From positions 186,001 through 250,000 of the forward strand of contig NZ_BCWY01000002.1 of NCBI RefSeq assembly GCF_001894825.1: DNA of 64,000 nt. Direction: 5' to 3'. Position numbers and translations under genes: made by a program. Positions 42,670-51,299 of the stretch are shown piece by piece. Position 1 is the stretch's first letter. Each line of letters starts with the position of its first letter. Source of the stretch: Rhodococcus jostii NBRC 16295 (GTDB lineage: Bacteria; Actinomycetota; Actinomycetes; Mycobacteriales; Mycobacteriaceae). Under the pieces are notes generated by a model. The model saw only the letters and a program-made list of their open reading frames with translations, was not told the DNA's origin and did not search any database.

Positions 42670-44093
42670 CCATCGATCACTACTCGACCGCGCGAGAGAT
42701 GCTCGCCGCACTCCGCAGCAAGGAGATCTCGGCGCGGGAGCTGCTCGGCCTGCACACGGACCGGATCGCACAGGTGAATCCGACGGTCAACGCGCTCGTC
42801 AGCCTCGACCTGGACCGTGCGCACGCCACCGCCACCGCCGCCGACGATCAGACGGCCGCCGGAACCCCGGTGGGGCCGTTGCACGGACTGCCGTTCGCGT
42901 TCAAGGACACTCACGACGTCGCGGGGTTCCCCACGGTCGCCGGTTCGCCCCTGCTCGTCGACAACGTGCCCGAGGCCAGTGAGCTGATCGCCGAACGCGT
43001 CACCACGGCTGGGGCCGTCACGATCGGCAAGTCCAACGTTCCCGAATTCGCCGCCGGTTCGCACACGTTCAACACCGTGTTCGGGACCACCACCAACCCG
43101 TACGACCCGACGAAGAGCGCGGGCGGGTCGAGTGGCGGCGCCGCGTCCGCGCTCGCCGCCGGGCTGGTACCGCTCGCCGACGGCAGCGACATGGGTGGTT
43201 CGTTGCGCAACCCGGCGTCGTTCTGCAACGTCGTCGGACTGCGCCCCACCCCGGGACGCGTCCCGTGCTGGCCCAACAGCGCACCCTGGGACTCGCTCGT
43301 GACACAGGGCCCGATGGCCCGGAACGTCGACGACCTCGAACTGCTGCTGTCGGTGATCGCGGGACCCGACGCACGTGTCCGTAGCTCGCTCAGCGCCGAT
43401 GCCGTCGCCCCTCGTCTCGGTGTCGCCGGCCTGCAGGGTCTGCGTGTCGCGGTGTCCGCGGATCTGAACGGCCTCTTCCCCCTGGACGCACCGGTCCGCG
43501 AGATTCACGACCGTCAGTCGTCGATCTTCGCCGCGGCGGGAGCGGTGGTGGTCGAGGATGCGCCGTCGATTCCCGACGCCGAGTGGGTGTTCCGCACGCT
43601 GCGGGCGTGGCGGTTCAAAATCGACTTCGGCGCGCAGGCGGATGCCACCCCCGACATTTTGAAGCCGTCGCTCCTCGACAACATCCGGCAGGCAGACCGG
43701 CTGTCCGCCGACGACGTCGCGAAGGCCATGGTGGCGCAGGCGGAGATCCAGTATCGCGCCGTCGAATTCTTCAGCCGGCACGACGTTCTGGTGATGCCCG
43801 TGTCCCAGGTGCTCCCTTTCGACGCCGAACTCGAGTACCCGGCCGCCGTCGACGGACGCCGCTGCGACGATTACCTCGACTGGATGACGTCGGCGTTGAC
43901 CGTGACAGTCCTGGGGTGCCCGTCGATCTCCGTTCCGGCCGGATTCAGCGCCGACGGTCTGCCGGTCGGCGTGCAGATCGTCGCCGCCCCCGGCAACGAC
44001 CTGTTCCTGCTCGACGTGGCGCGGGCGTACGAGGAGCTCAACCCCGTCGGAGCCATCCGCCCGCACCTGCTCGACGGGGCCGCACACGTTTAG
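42666..44093 (+). CDS. Amidase signature-family hydrolase
   Basis: A 475-residue amidase with a complete Ser-cisSer-Lys triad: Lys in LPFAFKDTHDV near residue 80, the Gly/Ser motif AGGSSGGAASALAAG and GSDMGGSLRNPAS. It hydrolyses a carboxamide or similar to acid plus ammonia. ATG overlaps the symporter stop. The TAG stop at 44091-44093 is the first three bases of the 166-bp inverted-repeat element, so the end of the gene may have been set by that element. Confidence 0.92.
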   Translation: MTIDHYSTAREMLAALRSKEISARELLGLHTDRIAQVNPTVNALVSLDLDRAHATATAADDQTAAGTPVGPLHGLPFAFKDTHDVAGFPTVAGSPLLVDNVPEASELIAERVTTAGAVTIGKSNVPEFAAGSHTFNTVFGTTTNPYDPTKSAGGSSGGAASALAAGLVPLADGSDMGGSLRNPASFCNVVGLRPTPGRVPCWPNSAPWDSLVTQGPMARNVDDLELLLSVIAGPDARVRSSLSADAVAPRLGVAGLQGLRVAVSADLNGLFPLDAPVREIHDRQSSIFAAAGAVVVEDAPSIPDAEWVFRTLRAWRFKIDFGAQADATPDILKPSLLDNIRQADRLSADDVAKAMVAQAEIQYRAVEFFSRHDVLVMPVSQVLPFDAELEYPAAVDGRRCDDYLDWMTSALTVTVLGCPSISVPAGFSADGLPVGVQIVAAPGNDLFLLDVARAYEELNPVGAIRPHLLDGAAHV

Positions 44094-44256
44094 GGCATGC
44101 CTCCCAATCCCCATTTCGGCGCTCCCGGCGCCCAATCGCCGCCCTGCTGCGTTGTCGTCGGCGCCGATACAACAGCGGTATCGGCTTCTCCTCCGCCTTG
44201 CCGGACGACGATTGTTTCGCCAGGTGCATCCGAGAGGGATTGGGAGACCCGCCCTA
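44091..44256. repeat. 166-bp inverted-repeat (MITE-like) element between convergent stop codons
   Basis: Ends TAGGGCATGCCTCCCAATCC (44091-44110) and the inverse of TAGGGCGGGTCTCCCAATCC (44237-44256) form 20-bp terminal inverted repeats with 17 matches. The first three bases are the amidase stop TAG, the last three the complement of the pyruvate kinase stop TAG. Inside, a hairpin around GCCGATAC/GGTATCGGC is visible. No transposase is encoded. No target duplication is evident beyond the repeat itself. Confidence 0.65.
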
Positions 44257-45741
44257 GCCCTTCGTGAAGTCGTCCTCACCAATGCGGTGGACGTGGATGA
44301 GGTTGGTGGATCCGACGGTGTGCGGGGGTGAGCCGGCGACGATGACGACGAGGTCGCCGCGCCGGTAGCGGCCCAAGCGGAGGAGGGCGGTGTCGACCTG
44401 CCGGATCATGTCGTCGGTCGATTCGACCGGGTCGACGAGGAACGTCTCGGTGCCCCAGGTGAGCGCTAGTTCGTTGCGCACCTGGGGTACCGGGGTGAAC
44501 GCCAGCAGTGGCAGCGGGGTGTGGAGGCGGGCGAGGCGTCGCACGGTGTCCCCGGACTGGGTGAACGCCACCAGCGCGGTGGCGCCCAGGCGTTCGCCGA
44601 TGTCGCGGGCGGCGAACGAGAGAACCCCGCCGTGGGTGCGGGGAATGTGGGTCAGGGCGGGGACGGTGGTGGATTGGTGTTCGACGGCGCCGAGGATCCG
44701 GGCCATCGTCGCGACCGTCTCGGTCGGGTATGCGCCGACGGAGGTTTCGCCGGAGAGCATCACCGCGTCCGCGCCGTCGAGGACGGCGTTGGCCACGTCC
44801 GACGCCTCGGCCCGGGTGGGCCGGGAGTTCTCGATCATCGACTCGAGCATCTGCGTCGCCACGATCACCGGTCGCGCGTTCTCCCGCGCGATCTGCACGA
44901 TCCGCTTCTGCGCCAACGGCACCTGCTCGAGCGGGACTTCCACCCCGAGGTCGCCGCGCGCGACCATGACCGCGTCGAAGGCACGCACGATCGCTTCGAT
45001 GTCGTCGACGGCCTCCGGTTTTTCGATCTTCGCGATCACCGGCACCCGCCGGCCGACCCGGTCCATCACGTCGTGGACCCGGTCGATGTCCGACGGTGAC
45101 CGCACGAACGACAGGGCGATGAGGTCCACCCCGAGCCGCAGGGCGAATTCGAGGTCGTCGATGTCCTTGTCGGACAGCGCGGGAACGGAGACGTTCATCC
45201 CGGGCAGGGAGACACCCTTGTTGTTGCTGATCGGGCCGCCCTCGGTCACCCGGCACACCACGTCGTTGCCGTCGACGTCGGTGACGATCAGGGCGATCTT
45301 GCCGTCGTCGACCAGCAGACGGTCACCGGGCCGGGCGTCCTCGGCGAGCTGGGTGTAGGTGGTCGAGACCCGGTCGTGGGTGCCTTCGCAGTCCTCGACG
45401 GTGATCCGGACCTGTTCCCCGGCGGCCCACACCGTCGCACCGCCGGCGAAGCGGCCGAGGCGGATCTTCGGTCCCTGCAGGTCCGCGAGGATGCCCACGG
45501 CCCGGCCGGTGCTGTCGGCTGCGGCGCGCACGCGCCGGTAGTTGTCCTCGTGGTCGGTGTGGTCGCCGTGGCTGAAATTCAGTCGGGCGATGTCCATCCC
45601 GGTCTCGACGAGGGTGCGGATGCGGTCGTCGGTGGCCGTGGCCGGCCCGAGCGTGCAGACGATCTTCGCCCTGCGCGGCGTCAACAGTGAAGACGAATCG
45701 ACGTCCGCCGTGCGCGACGATTGGAGGTCCGTGAGAGTCAT
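44254..45741 (-). CDS. pyk: Pyruvate kinase
   Basis: A 495-residue enzyme. It converts phosphoenolpyruvate and ADP to pyruvate and ATP. Seen are RAKIVCTLGPAT, MDIARLNFSHGDH, ILADLQGPKIRLG, VIAKIEKPEAVDDIEAI (active-site lysine), VMVARGDLGVEV and VATQMLESMI. The ATG overlaps the glycerate kinase stop (ATGA), so it is the last gene of the tartrate/glycerate operon. That placement marks it as a catabolic isozyme; the genome would be expected to hold another copy. Confidence 0.95.
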   Translation of the reverse strand: MTLTDLQSSRTADVDSSSLLTPRRAKIVCTLGPATATDDRIRTLVETGMDIARLNFSHGDHTDHEDNYRRVRAAADSTGRAVGILADLQGPKIRLGRFAGGATVWAAGEQVRITVEDCEGTHDRVSTTYTQLAEDARPGDRLLVDDGKIALIVTDVDGNDVVCRVTEGGPISNNKGVSLPGMNVSVPALSDKDIDDLEFALRLGVDLIALSFVRSPSDIDRVHDVMDRVGRRVPVIAKIEKPEAVDDIEAIVRAFDAVMVARGDLGVEVPLEQVPLAQKRIVQIARENARPVIVATQMLESMIENSRPTRAEASDVANAVLDGADAVMLSGETSVGAYPTETVATMARILGAVEHQSTTVPALTHIPRTHGGVLSFAARDIGERLGATALVAFTQSGDTVRRLARLHTPLPLLAFTPVPQVRNELALTWGTETFLVDPVESTDDMIRQVDTALLRLGRYRRGDLVVIVAGSPPHTVGSTNLIHVHRIGEDDFTKG

Positions 45742-46868
45742 CGTGATCCTTCGTTGTGCAGAAGTGAGCCGGCGCCGATCTCCCGCCCGATGCGGGTGAG
45801 GAGCTCGCCCGTCAGGTCGGGGTCTGTCGAGGTGTCTCGGTCGGTGTAGTCGCCGAGCGCGCAGATCCGGCTGAAACCGGACTGCTGCCAACGGTGTCGG
45901 GGCAGGCTGTTGCGGCCGGCGATCGCGACGACGGGAACGGGGTGGGCGCGTTCGGCGAGGACGGCGAGGAGCTTGCCGTGTCCGGTCTGCTCGTCGATGC
46001 TGCCCTCGCCGGTGATCACCAGGTCCATACCTGCGAGGTAGCCGTCGAAATCGAGCAGGTCGAGGAAGTAGTCGGCGCCGGAGACCATGCGCGCACCGAG
46101 CAGCATGGCGGCGAAACCGATCCCGCCGGCGCTTCCGGCGCCGGGGGAGGCGGCCACCGCACGAGCCTGCGGGTAGCCGCTGCGGGTGAACGCCTCGACG
46201 AGGGTGTCGAGGCCGGCGTCGAGGTAGCGCACGGCTGCGGGGTCGGCGCCCTTCTGGGGTCCGTACACCGCGGCGGCACCGTTCGGGCCGGTCAGCGGGT
46301 TGGTGACATCGCCGGCGATCACGATCTCGATTCCGGACAGGTTCACTGCGCGGGAGGAGTCGATCGTCGCGACCTCGGGAAGGGTTCGCCCGCACGCCCG
46401 GAGGGGTCTGCCTGCGGCGTCGTGGAAGGTGAATCCCAACGCCGCGAGCATCCCCGTGCCGCCGTCGGTTGCGGCGCTGCCGCCGAGGGCGAGGACCAAC
46501 CGGGTGGGGCGATGGCGGAGGGCGTGCCCGACGGCCTGCCCCATTCCGAGGCTGGAGGCGTCGAGCGGAGCCCTGCGGCCGCCCGGGAGGGTGGACAGTC
46601 CGCAGGTGTTGGCGACCTCGACGACGGCAGTGCTGCCGTCGATGGCGATGCGACCGCGTTGCGGCATACCGGTTGCGCCGGCGACCGTGACCGGGTGCGG
46701 AGTGAATCCGACGGCCACCGCCGCGTCGACGCTGCCGTCGCCGCCGTCGGCGAGGGGAAGTTGCCTGCTGACGATTCCCGCCGAGGCGAGTCCGGCCGAG
46801 AGATGTTCGGCGACATCCGCTGCGGAGAGCGAGCCCTTGAACTTGTCCGGGGCAACCAGAACCCTCAT
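45738..46868 (-). CDS. Glycerate kinase (GlxK/GarK type)
   Basis: A 376-residue type I glycerate kinase: MRVLVAPDKFKGSLSAADVA, PLADGGDGSVDA, LALGGSAATDGGTGML, PGAGSAGGIGFA and TGEGSIDEQTGHGKL are all family hallmarks. It phosphorylates D-glycerate to 2-phosphoglycerate. GAGGAAGG precedes ATG 46868. Between a DctA-like carrier and pyruvate kinase, it links glycerate from tartrate to lower glycolysis. Confidence 0.95.
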   Translation of the reverse strand: MRVLVAPDKFKGSLSAADVAEHLSAGLASAGIVSRQLPLADGGDGSVDAAVAVGFTPHPVTVAGATGMPQRGRIAIDGSTAVVEVANTCGLSTLPGGRRAPLDASSLGMGQAVGHALRHRPTRLVLALGGSAATDGGTGMLAALGFTFHDAAGRPLRACGRTLPEVATIDSSRAVNLSGIEIVIAGDVTNPLTGPNGAAAVYGPQKGADPAAVRYLDAGLDTLVEAFTRSGYPQARAVAASPGAGSAGGIGFAAMLLGARMVSGADYFLDLLDFDGYLAGMDLVITGEGSIDEQTGHGKLLAVLAERAHPVPVVAIAGRNSLPRHRWQQSGFSRICALGDYTDRDTSTDPDLTGELLTRIGREIGAGSLLHNEGSR

Positions 46869-46921
46869 CGGCCTTCCTCTCTCTTCGTGTGCAGTTCTGT
46901 CGGTGCGCAATGCGGATGAGG

Positions 46922-48352
46922 TCATCGCCGGGTGGACTGTGCGGGCGTCGCCACAGCGTCGAGCCGTTCGTGGTCGATGCGTAACGCTGCCGGTTCCTGT
47001 TCCAGGATCTCCAGGTCGAAGTCGTTCTCGACCTCACCCTCGACCGGGGGAAGCGCTTCGCCGGAGAACACGCGGCGGGCTCGATCGACGTCGAGTTCGT
47101 GGTTCCATTTGGCGACGAACAGGGTGGCGACGGCGTTGCCGATGAAGTTCACCAGGGCTCGGCATTCGGACATGAACTTGTCGATGCCGAAGATGAGCAT
47201 GATGCCGGCGGCGGGGATGGTGCCGAGGGTGCTCAATGTCGCCGTCAGAGCGATGAATCCGCCTCCGGCCACACCAGCGGCGCCCTTCGAGGTCAGCAAC
47301 ATGACCCCGAGCAGGCCGACCTGCTGCGGAATGGACAGGTCGGTGTTGGTGGCCTGAGCGATGTAGAGCGCGGCGAGGGAGAGGTAGATGGCGGCGCCGT
47401 CGAGGTTGAAACTGTAGCCGGTGGGGACGACGAGCCCGACCGTGGTCTTCTTGACTCCCGCGTACTCCAGCTTCCGCATCAAGCCGGGCAGCGCAGGCTC
47501 GGCGGTGGACGTTCCGAGGATGAGCAGAAGCTCTTCCTTGAAGAAGCCGAGCATGCGGAAGATGTTGAGCCGCAGATACGCCATGACCGATCCGAGAACC
47601 ACGAACACGAAGAACGCGGATGTTGCATAGAACAGCAGGATCAAGCTGCCGAGGCTGGTCAGGGTCGAGACACCGTACTTGCCGATGGCGAAGGCCATGG
47701 CACCGAACGCACCGAGCGGCGCGAGTTTCATGATGAAGCTGAGGACCTTGAAGACCACCGCGGTGAGGCGTTCGACGGCGTCCCGGATCGGCGCGGCGAT
47801 CTGTCCCACCGCATTGATCGCGACACCGAAGATGACGGCCAGGAAGATGACCTGGAGGATGTCGCCCTCGACGAACGGTCCGAACACGCTGTCCGGGACC
47901 AGGTGGGTGATGAACTCCCACCACTGCTTCTCTTCGCCCGCCTGGATGAGTTTGCTCGCGGACTCGGTGGTCTCGAGGGACGATGCGTCGGCATTCACCC
48001 CGTCCCCGAGACGGAACAGATTGATCGCGACGAGACCGGTGAACAGCGCGAGGATCGTCCCGACCTGGAAGTACGTGAGCGCCTTGATTCCGGTCAGCCC
48101 GACCTTCTTCAGGTCCGCGACACTCGCGATGCCGCCGACGATCGTCAGGAACACGATCGGGCAGATCAGCATCTTCATCGCGGTGATGAACGTGGTGCCG
48201 ATCGGTTCCATCGCCTCGCCGGTGTCCGGCCAGAGCCACCCGACCAGGATGCCGAGCACGATCGCGATGAGAACCCAGAAGTACAGTTGCCTGTACCACG
48301 GTTTCTTCACGGTCGCCGGTGGGTAACTCGCTGCGCTGCTGGGTGTTTCCAT
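46922..48352 (-). CDS. C4-dicarboxylate:cation symporter (DctA family)
   Basis: A 476-residue member of the dicarboxylate/amino acid:cation symporter family. Typical are MKMLICPIVFLTIVGGIASV, LGTSTAEPALPGLMRKLE (hairpin loop HP1), VVPTGYSFNLDGAAIYL and MLLTSKGAAGVAGGGFIAL. It imports C4-dicarboxylates; here a hydroxylated one such as tartrate or malate is likely from the neighbours. ATG 48352 is preferred over GTG 48361 because GAGGTG sits at the proper distance. A long acidic tail follows the last helix. Confidence 0.93.
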   Translation of the reverse strand: METPSSAASYPPATVKKPWYRQLYFWVLIAIVLGILVGWLWPDTGEAMEPIGTTFITAMKMLICPIVFLTIVGGIASVADLKKVGLTGIKALTYFQVGTILALFTGLVAINLFRLGDGVNADASSLETTESASKLIQAGEEKQWWEFITHLVPDSVFGPFVEGDILQVIFLAVIFGVAINAVGQIAAPIRDAVERLTAVVFKVLSFIMKLAPLGAFGAMAFAIGKYGVSTLTSLGSLILLFYATSAFFVFVVLGSVMAYLRLNIFRMLGFFKEELLLILGTSTAEPALPGLMRKLEYAGVKKTTVGLVVPTGYSFNLDGAAIYLSLAALYIAQATNTDLSIPQQVGLLGVMLLTSKGAAGVAGGGFIALTATLSTLGTIPAAGIMLIFGIDKFMSECRALVNFIGNAVATLFVAKWNHELDVDRARRVFSGEALPPVEGEVENDFDLEILEQEPAALRIDHERLDAVATPAQSTRR

Positions 48353-48428
48353 GACATTCACCTCGGGTGAGAGTGTTCAGGTATGAAGACGGGGCGGCCG
48401 AGAGTTACCGACCGTTCGAGGGGGTGGG

Positions 48429-48461
48429 GGCCCGACCCGGCAGATCCTGCCGAGTCGGGCC
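48429..48461. other. Hairpin in the spacer between tartrate dehydrogenase and dctA
   Basis: 15-bp arms (48429-48443 and 48447-48461) with one mismatch around ATC. There is no T run behind it in the direction of transcription, so it is more likely an RNA-processing or attenuation structure than a full terminator. Confidence 0.5.
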
Positions 48462-48481
48462 GGCTGCGCGGTGAATCGCGG

Positions 48482-49576
48482 TCAGGCGAGGGTCAGAGCG
48501 GTCTGCAGAGCGTGCACGATCGCCTCGGTGACGGCGTCGGTGTCCGACGATCCGCCGATGTCGCGGGTCAGTGCACCGCTCGCGGTGGCGGCTTCGATGG
48601 CGGCTTCGACGCGGCGTGCCTCGTCGTGCAGCCCGAAGTGGTCGAGCATCAGGGCGGCACTGGCGATCGCGCCGATCGGGTTGCTGATGCCCTGCCCGGC
48701 GATGTCGGGGGCGGAACCGTGGACGGGTTCGAACATGCTCGGGAAGCGGCGCTCCGGGTTGAGGTTCGCGCTCGCCGCGACACCGAGGCTGCCCGCCAGC
48801 GCGGAACCGAGGTCCGAGAGGATGTCGGCGTTGAGATTCGACGCCACCACCACCGACAGATCCTCCGGATGCAGGATGAACTTCGCGCTCATGGCGTCGA
48901 CGAGGACGCTTTCGGTTGCGACGTCGGGGTAGTCGAGGGCGACGCGGTCGAAGACCTCGTCCCACAGGACCATGCCGTACTGCTGGGCGTTGGACTTGGT
49001 GACGCTGGACACCTTCTTCACCGTGCGGGTGCGGGCCAGGTCGAACGCGAAGCGCATGATGCGCTCGCAGCCCTTCTCGGTGAACAGCGCGGTCTGCAGT
49101 GCGACCTCGTTGCCCGGTCCGCGACCGCTGAGGTTACGTCCGCCGAGGCCGGCGTACTCGCCCTCGCTGTTCTCCCGGACGACGACCCAGTCGAGTTCGG
49201 TGTCGTCGGCCTTGCGCAGCGGGGACTGCACGCCGGGGAGGAACTTCACGGGCCGCACGTTGGCCCACTGGTCGAAGTTCTGGGTGATGTTGAGCCGCAG
49301 CCCCCACAGGCTGATGTGGTCGGGGACGTTCTCCCAGCCGACTGCGCCGAAGTAGATGGCGTCGAATGCCTTCAGGGTGTCGAGGCCGTCGTCGGCCATC
49401 ATCTTCCCGGTCTGCTCGTAGTACCCGCATCCCCAGGGAAACTCTTCCCACTCGAAGGCGAAACGCCCGCCGGACTGTGCTGCGAGGACGTCGAGCACGC
49501 GCCGTCCGGCAGCGACGACCTCCTTGCCGACGCCGTCGGCGGGGATCGATGCAATCGTGAACGTCTGCGGTGCCAT
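48482..49576 (-). CDS. Tartrate dehydrogenase/decarboxylase (or D-malate dehydrogenase)
   Basis: A 364-residue beta-decarboxylating dehydrogenase of the isopropylmalate/tartrate group. Seen are IPADGVGKEVV, the extended WEEFPWGCGYYEQTGKMM typical of tartrate/D-malate enzymes, VVRENSEGEYAGLGGR, KSNAQQYGMVLWDE, the metal-site VDAMSAKFI and FEPVHGSAPDIAGQG. The family oxidises tartrate to oxaloglycolate, decarboxylates meso-tartrate to D-glycerate, and oxidises D-malate to pyruvate. Glycerate kinase downstream favours a route via glycerate. First gene of the operon; a LysR gene is divergent. Confidence 0.92.
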   Translation of the reverse strand: MAPQTFTIASIPADGVGKEVVAAGRRVLDVLAAQSGGRFAFEWEEFPWGCGYYEQTGKMMADDGLDTLKAFDAIYFGAVGWENVPDHISLWGLRLNITQNFDQWANVRPVKFLPGVQSPLRKADDTELDWVVVRENSEGEYAGLGGRNLSGRGPGNEVALQTALFTEKGCERIMRFAFDLARTRTVKKVSSVTKSNAQQYGMVLWDEVFDRVALDYPDVATESVLVDAMSAKFILHPEDLSVVVASNLNADILSDLGSALAGSLGVAASANLNPERRFPSMFEPVHGSAPDIAGQGISNPIGAIASAALMLDHFGLHDEARRVEAAIEAATASGALTRDIGGSSDTDAVTEAIVHALQTALTLA

Positions 49577-49673
49577 GTCAGGGCCTCCATCATGTTGTGC
49601 GGATCACAGTGTGTGATGCATCCATTAACCCGTCACAGCACCGGGGCGTCCATGACCAAGAGTCGATCCGGCT

Positions 49674-49690
49674 TATAGGTTTCACCTAAT
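49674..49690. promoter_or_regulatory. LysR-type site between tartrate operon and LysR gene
   Basis: TATAGGTTTCACCTAAT contains TAGGTTTCACCTA, a T-N11-A palindrome of the LysR kind, roughly midway in the 212-bp divergent region. Confidence 0.55.
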
Positions 49691-49788
49691 CGAAGCGCAT
49701 TTACGCAGGTAGGCTGAGTGCTCCAGGAAGTGGTCACCGGCACCCACACCCCACGGTCCGGCGCACATCGAGGGAGATGAGGGTTCGG

Positions 49789-50703
49789 ATGGACGCGCGT
49801 CAGCTGCGGTACTTCCTCGCTGTGGTCGATCAGGGCGGCATCAACCGCGCGGCGGAGACACTGCTGATCGCGCAGCCGTCGCTCTCCCAGTCGATATCCG
49901 CGCTCGAACGGGAGCTCGGGGTGCCGCTCTTCCACCGCGTCGGACGGCGGCTGGTGCTCAGTGATGCCGGTGACACCCTCGTCGGTCCCGCCCGTGTGGT
50001 GCTGCGCGATCTCGAGGATGCGAAGGCGTCCGTCGATGCGTTGAAAGGGCTGCGCGCCGGTCGCGTGGACCTGATCACGATGCCCTCACCCGGCATCGAA
50101 CCCCTCACCACGATCCTCACCAGCTTCAGCCGCACCTATCCTGCGGTCACCGTCAATGCCGAGGCGGCGTTCACTCCCGAAGAGGTTCTGCACGCCGTGC
50201 GCACCGGTGTCTGCGAGGTCGGGATCCTGGGTTCACCCGCCGTGATGCGTGCCCCCGAACTCGACGTCGTCGCGCTCGAAAGCCAGCCGCTGATCCTCCT
50301 CTCCGGTCCGGGCGCCGAAACACCGGCCCGCCCGGAGATTCGGAGATCGGAACTGTCCGGATTTCGGTTGATCGTCTCGCAGCGTGGATCGTTGATGCGA
50401 ACGCTGGTCGACGAGGTTCTCGCCAGCGGTGTCGACGCCACCATCGTCGCCGAGGTCGCCCACCGGACCTCGATCCTGCCCATGGTGCTCAGCGGATTCG
50501 GGCAGGCAGTCATGCCGTCGTCGTGGGCACCGTCGGCGCGTCAGGCCGGCGCCACCGTGCACCGCATCGTCCCCGAGTCCTACCTCCACGTCGCCGCCGT
50601 CTGCCGTCGGGGTCACCTCACACCCCCCGCGCGCACACTCATGGACGAGGCACGGAAGTACGCGGCGCGAACACCGACCGCCTGGGAAGCGCAAACCCCT
50701 TGA
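49789..50703 (+). CDS. LysR-family regulator of the tartrate/glycerate operon
   Basis: A 304-residue LysR protein with MDARQLRYFLAVVDQGGINR and AQPSLSQSISALERELG as the DNA-binding helices, then an effector domain (VDLITMPSPGIEPLTTILTS). ATG 49789 is preferred to ATG 49777 because AGGG lies at normal distance; the upstream ATG would touch its ribosome binding site. Divergent from the tartrate dehydrogenase gene, it is the probable activator of that operon. Confidence 0.9.
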   Translation: MDARQLRYFLAVVDQGGINRAAETLLIAQPSLSQSISALERELGVPLFHRVGRRLVLSDAGDTLVGPARVVLRDLEDAKASVDALKGLRAGRVDLITMPSPGIEPLTTILTSFSRTYPAVTVNAEAAFTPEEVLHAVRTGVCEVGILGSPAVMRAPELDVVALESQPLILLSGPGAETPARPEIRRSELSGFRLIVSQRGSLMRTLVDEVLASGVDATIVAEVAHRTSILPMVLSGFGQAVMPSSWAPSARQAGATVHRIVPESYLHVAAVCRRGHLTPPARTLMDEARKYAARTPTAWEAQTP

Positions 50704-50890
50704 ACGACAGCCACACCCGTGAGGATCGAAGACGTCTACCCATCGAATTGTCAGACGCACACACAATTGCCTCAGCGTCTGGCAAATCCGTGTGAAACTG
50801 CCGATCAGGTAGTTTGTTCCCGGTTCGATCCGGTCACGTGCGCCCCGGCGGCTACGGTGATGAGACGCAGCACCGAGGTGAGGAGTCGCC

Positions 50891-51205
50891 GTGCCCAAGC
50901 TGGAGATCAAGAAGACGTCCGAGCTCTCCAGGAAAGAGGTGTCCGACCGGCTCATCGCGCTCGGGCAGGCCCTGGCAAGCGGGTCCGAGGTGGAACTGGG
51001 CTCGGGCGGCGAGTCGATCGCCGTCGTCGTGGCCGATCGAGTCCGGTGGGAACTCGAAATCGAGGTCGACGGCGACGAGACCGAGATCGAAATCGAGATC
51101 AGCTGGCGCGACGATCCGTCCGGCGCCTCGGATGCCGAGACACCGACTCCGCCTCCCGCCAAGGCGGCGCGACGCGGCCGGCCGCGCAAGACCACCGCGA
51201 AATGA
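50891..51205 (+). CDS. Amphi-Trp domain protein
   Basis: A 104-residue protein. The first 75 residues fit the amphi-Trp domain (LEIKKTSELSRKEVSDRLIA, VRWELEIEVDGDETEIEIEI with alternating acidic and hydrophobic residues and the conserved Trp). The last 25 are Pro- and Lys/Arg-rich with RRGRPRK, an AT-hook-like core, so DNA contact is possible. Function unknown. Start GTG 50891. Confidence 0.8.
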   Translation: MPKLEIKKTSELSRKEVSDRLIALGQALASGSEVELGSGGESIAVVVADRVRWELEIEVDGDETEIEIEISWRDDPSGASDAETPTPPPAKAARRGRPRKTTAK

Positions 51206-51299
51206 TCTGCATACCGCGCCACCGAATCTGAATCCCCTCGGGTGGCAGCGTGGCGGGTGGATACTGAAGAGGGACGCCCGGAATGGCGAGGTGGCGGCA

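Noticed and set aside
47099-48370. Plus-strand open frame of 423 codons
   Set aside because: Mirror of the dctA-like gene; strongly acidic low-complexity product, typical of a high-GC antisense shadow.
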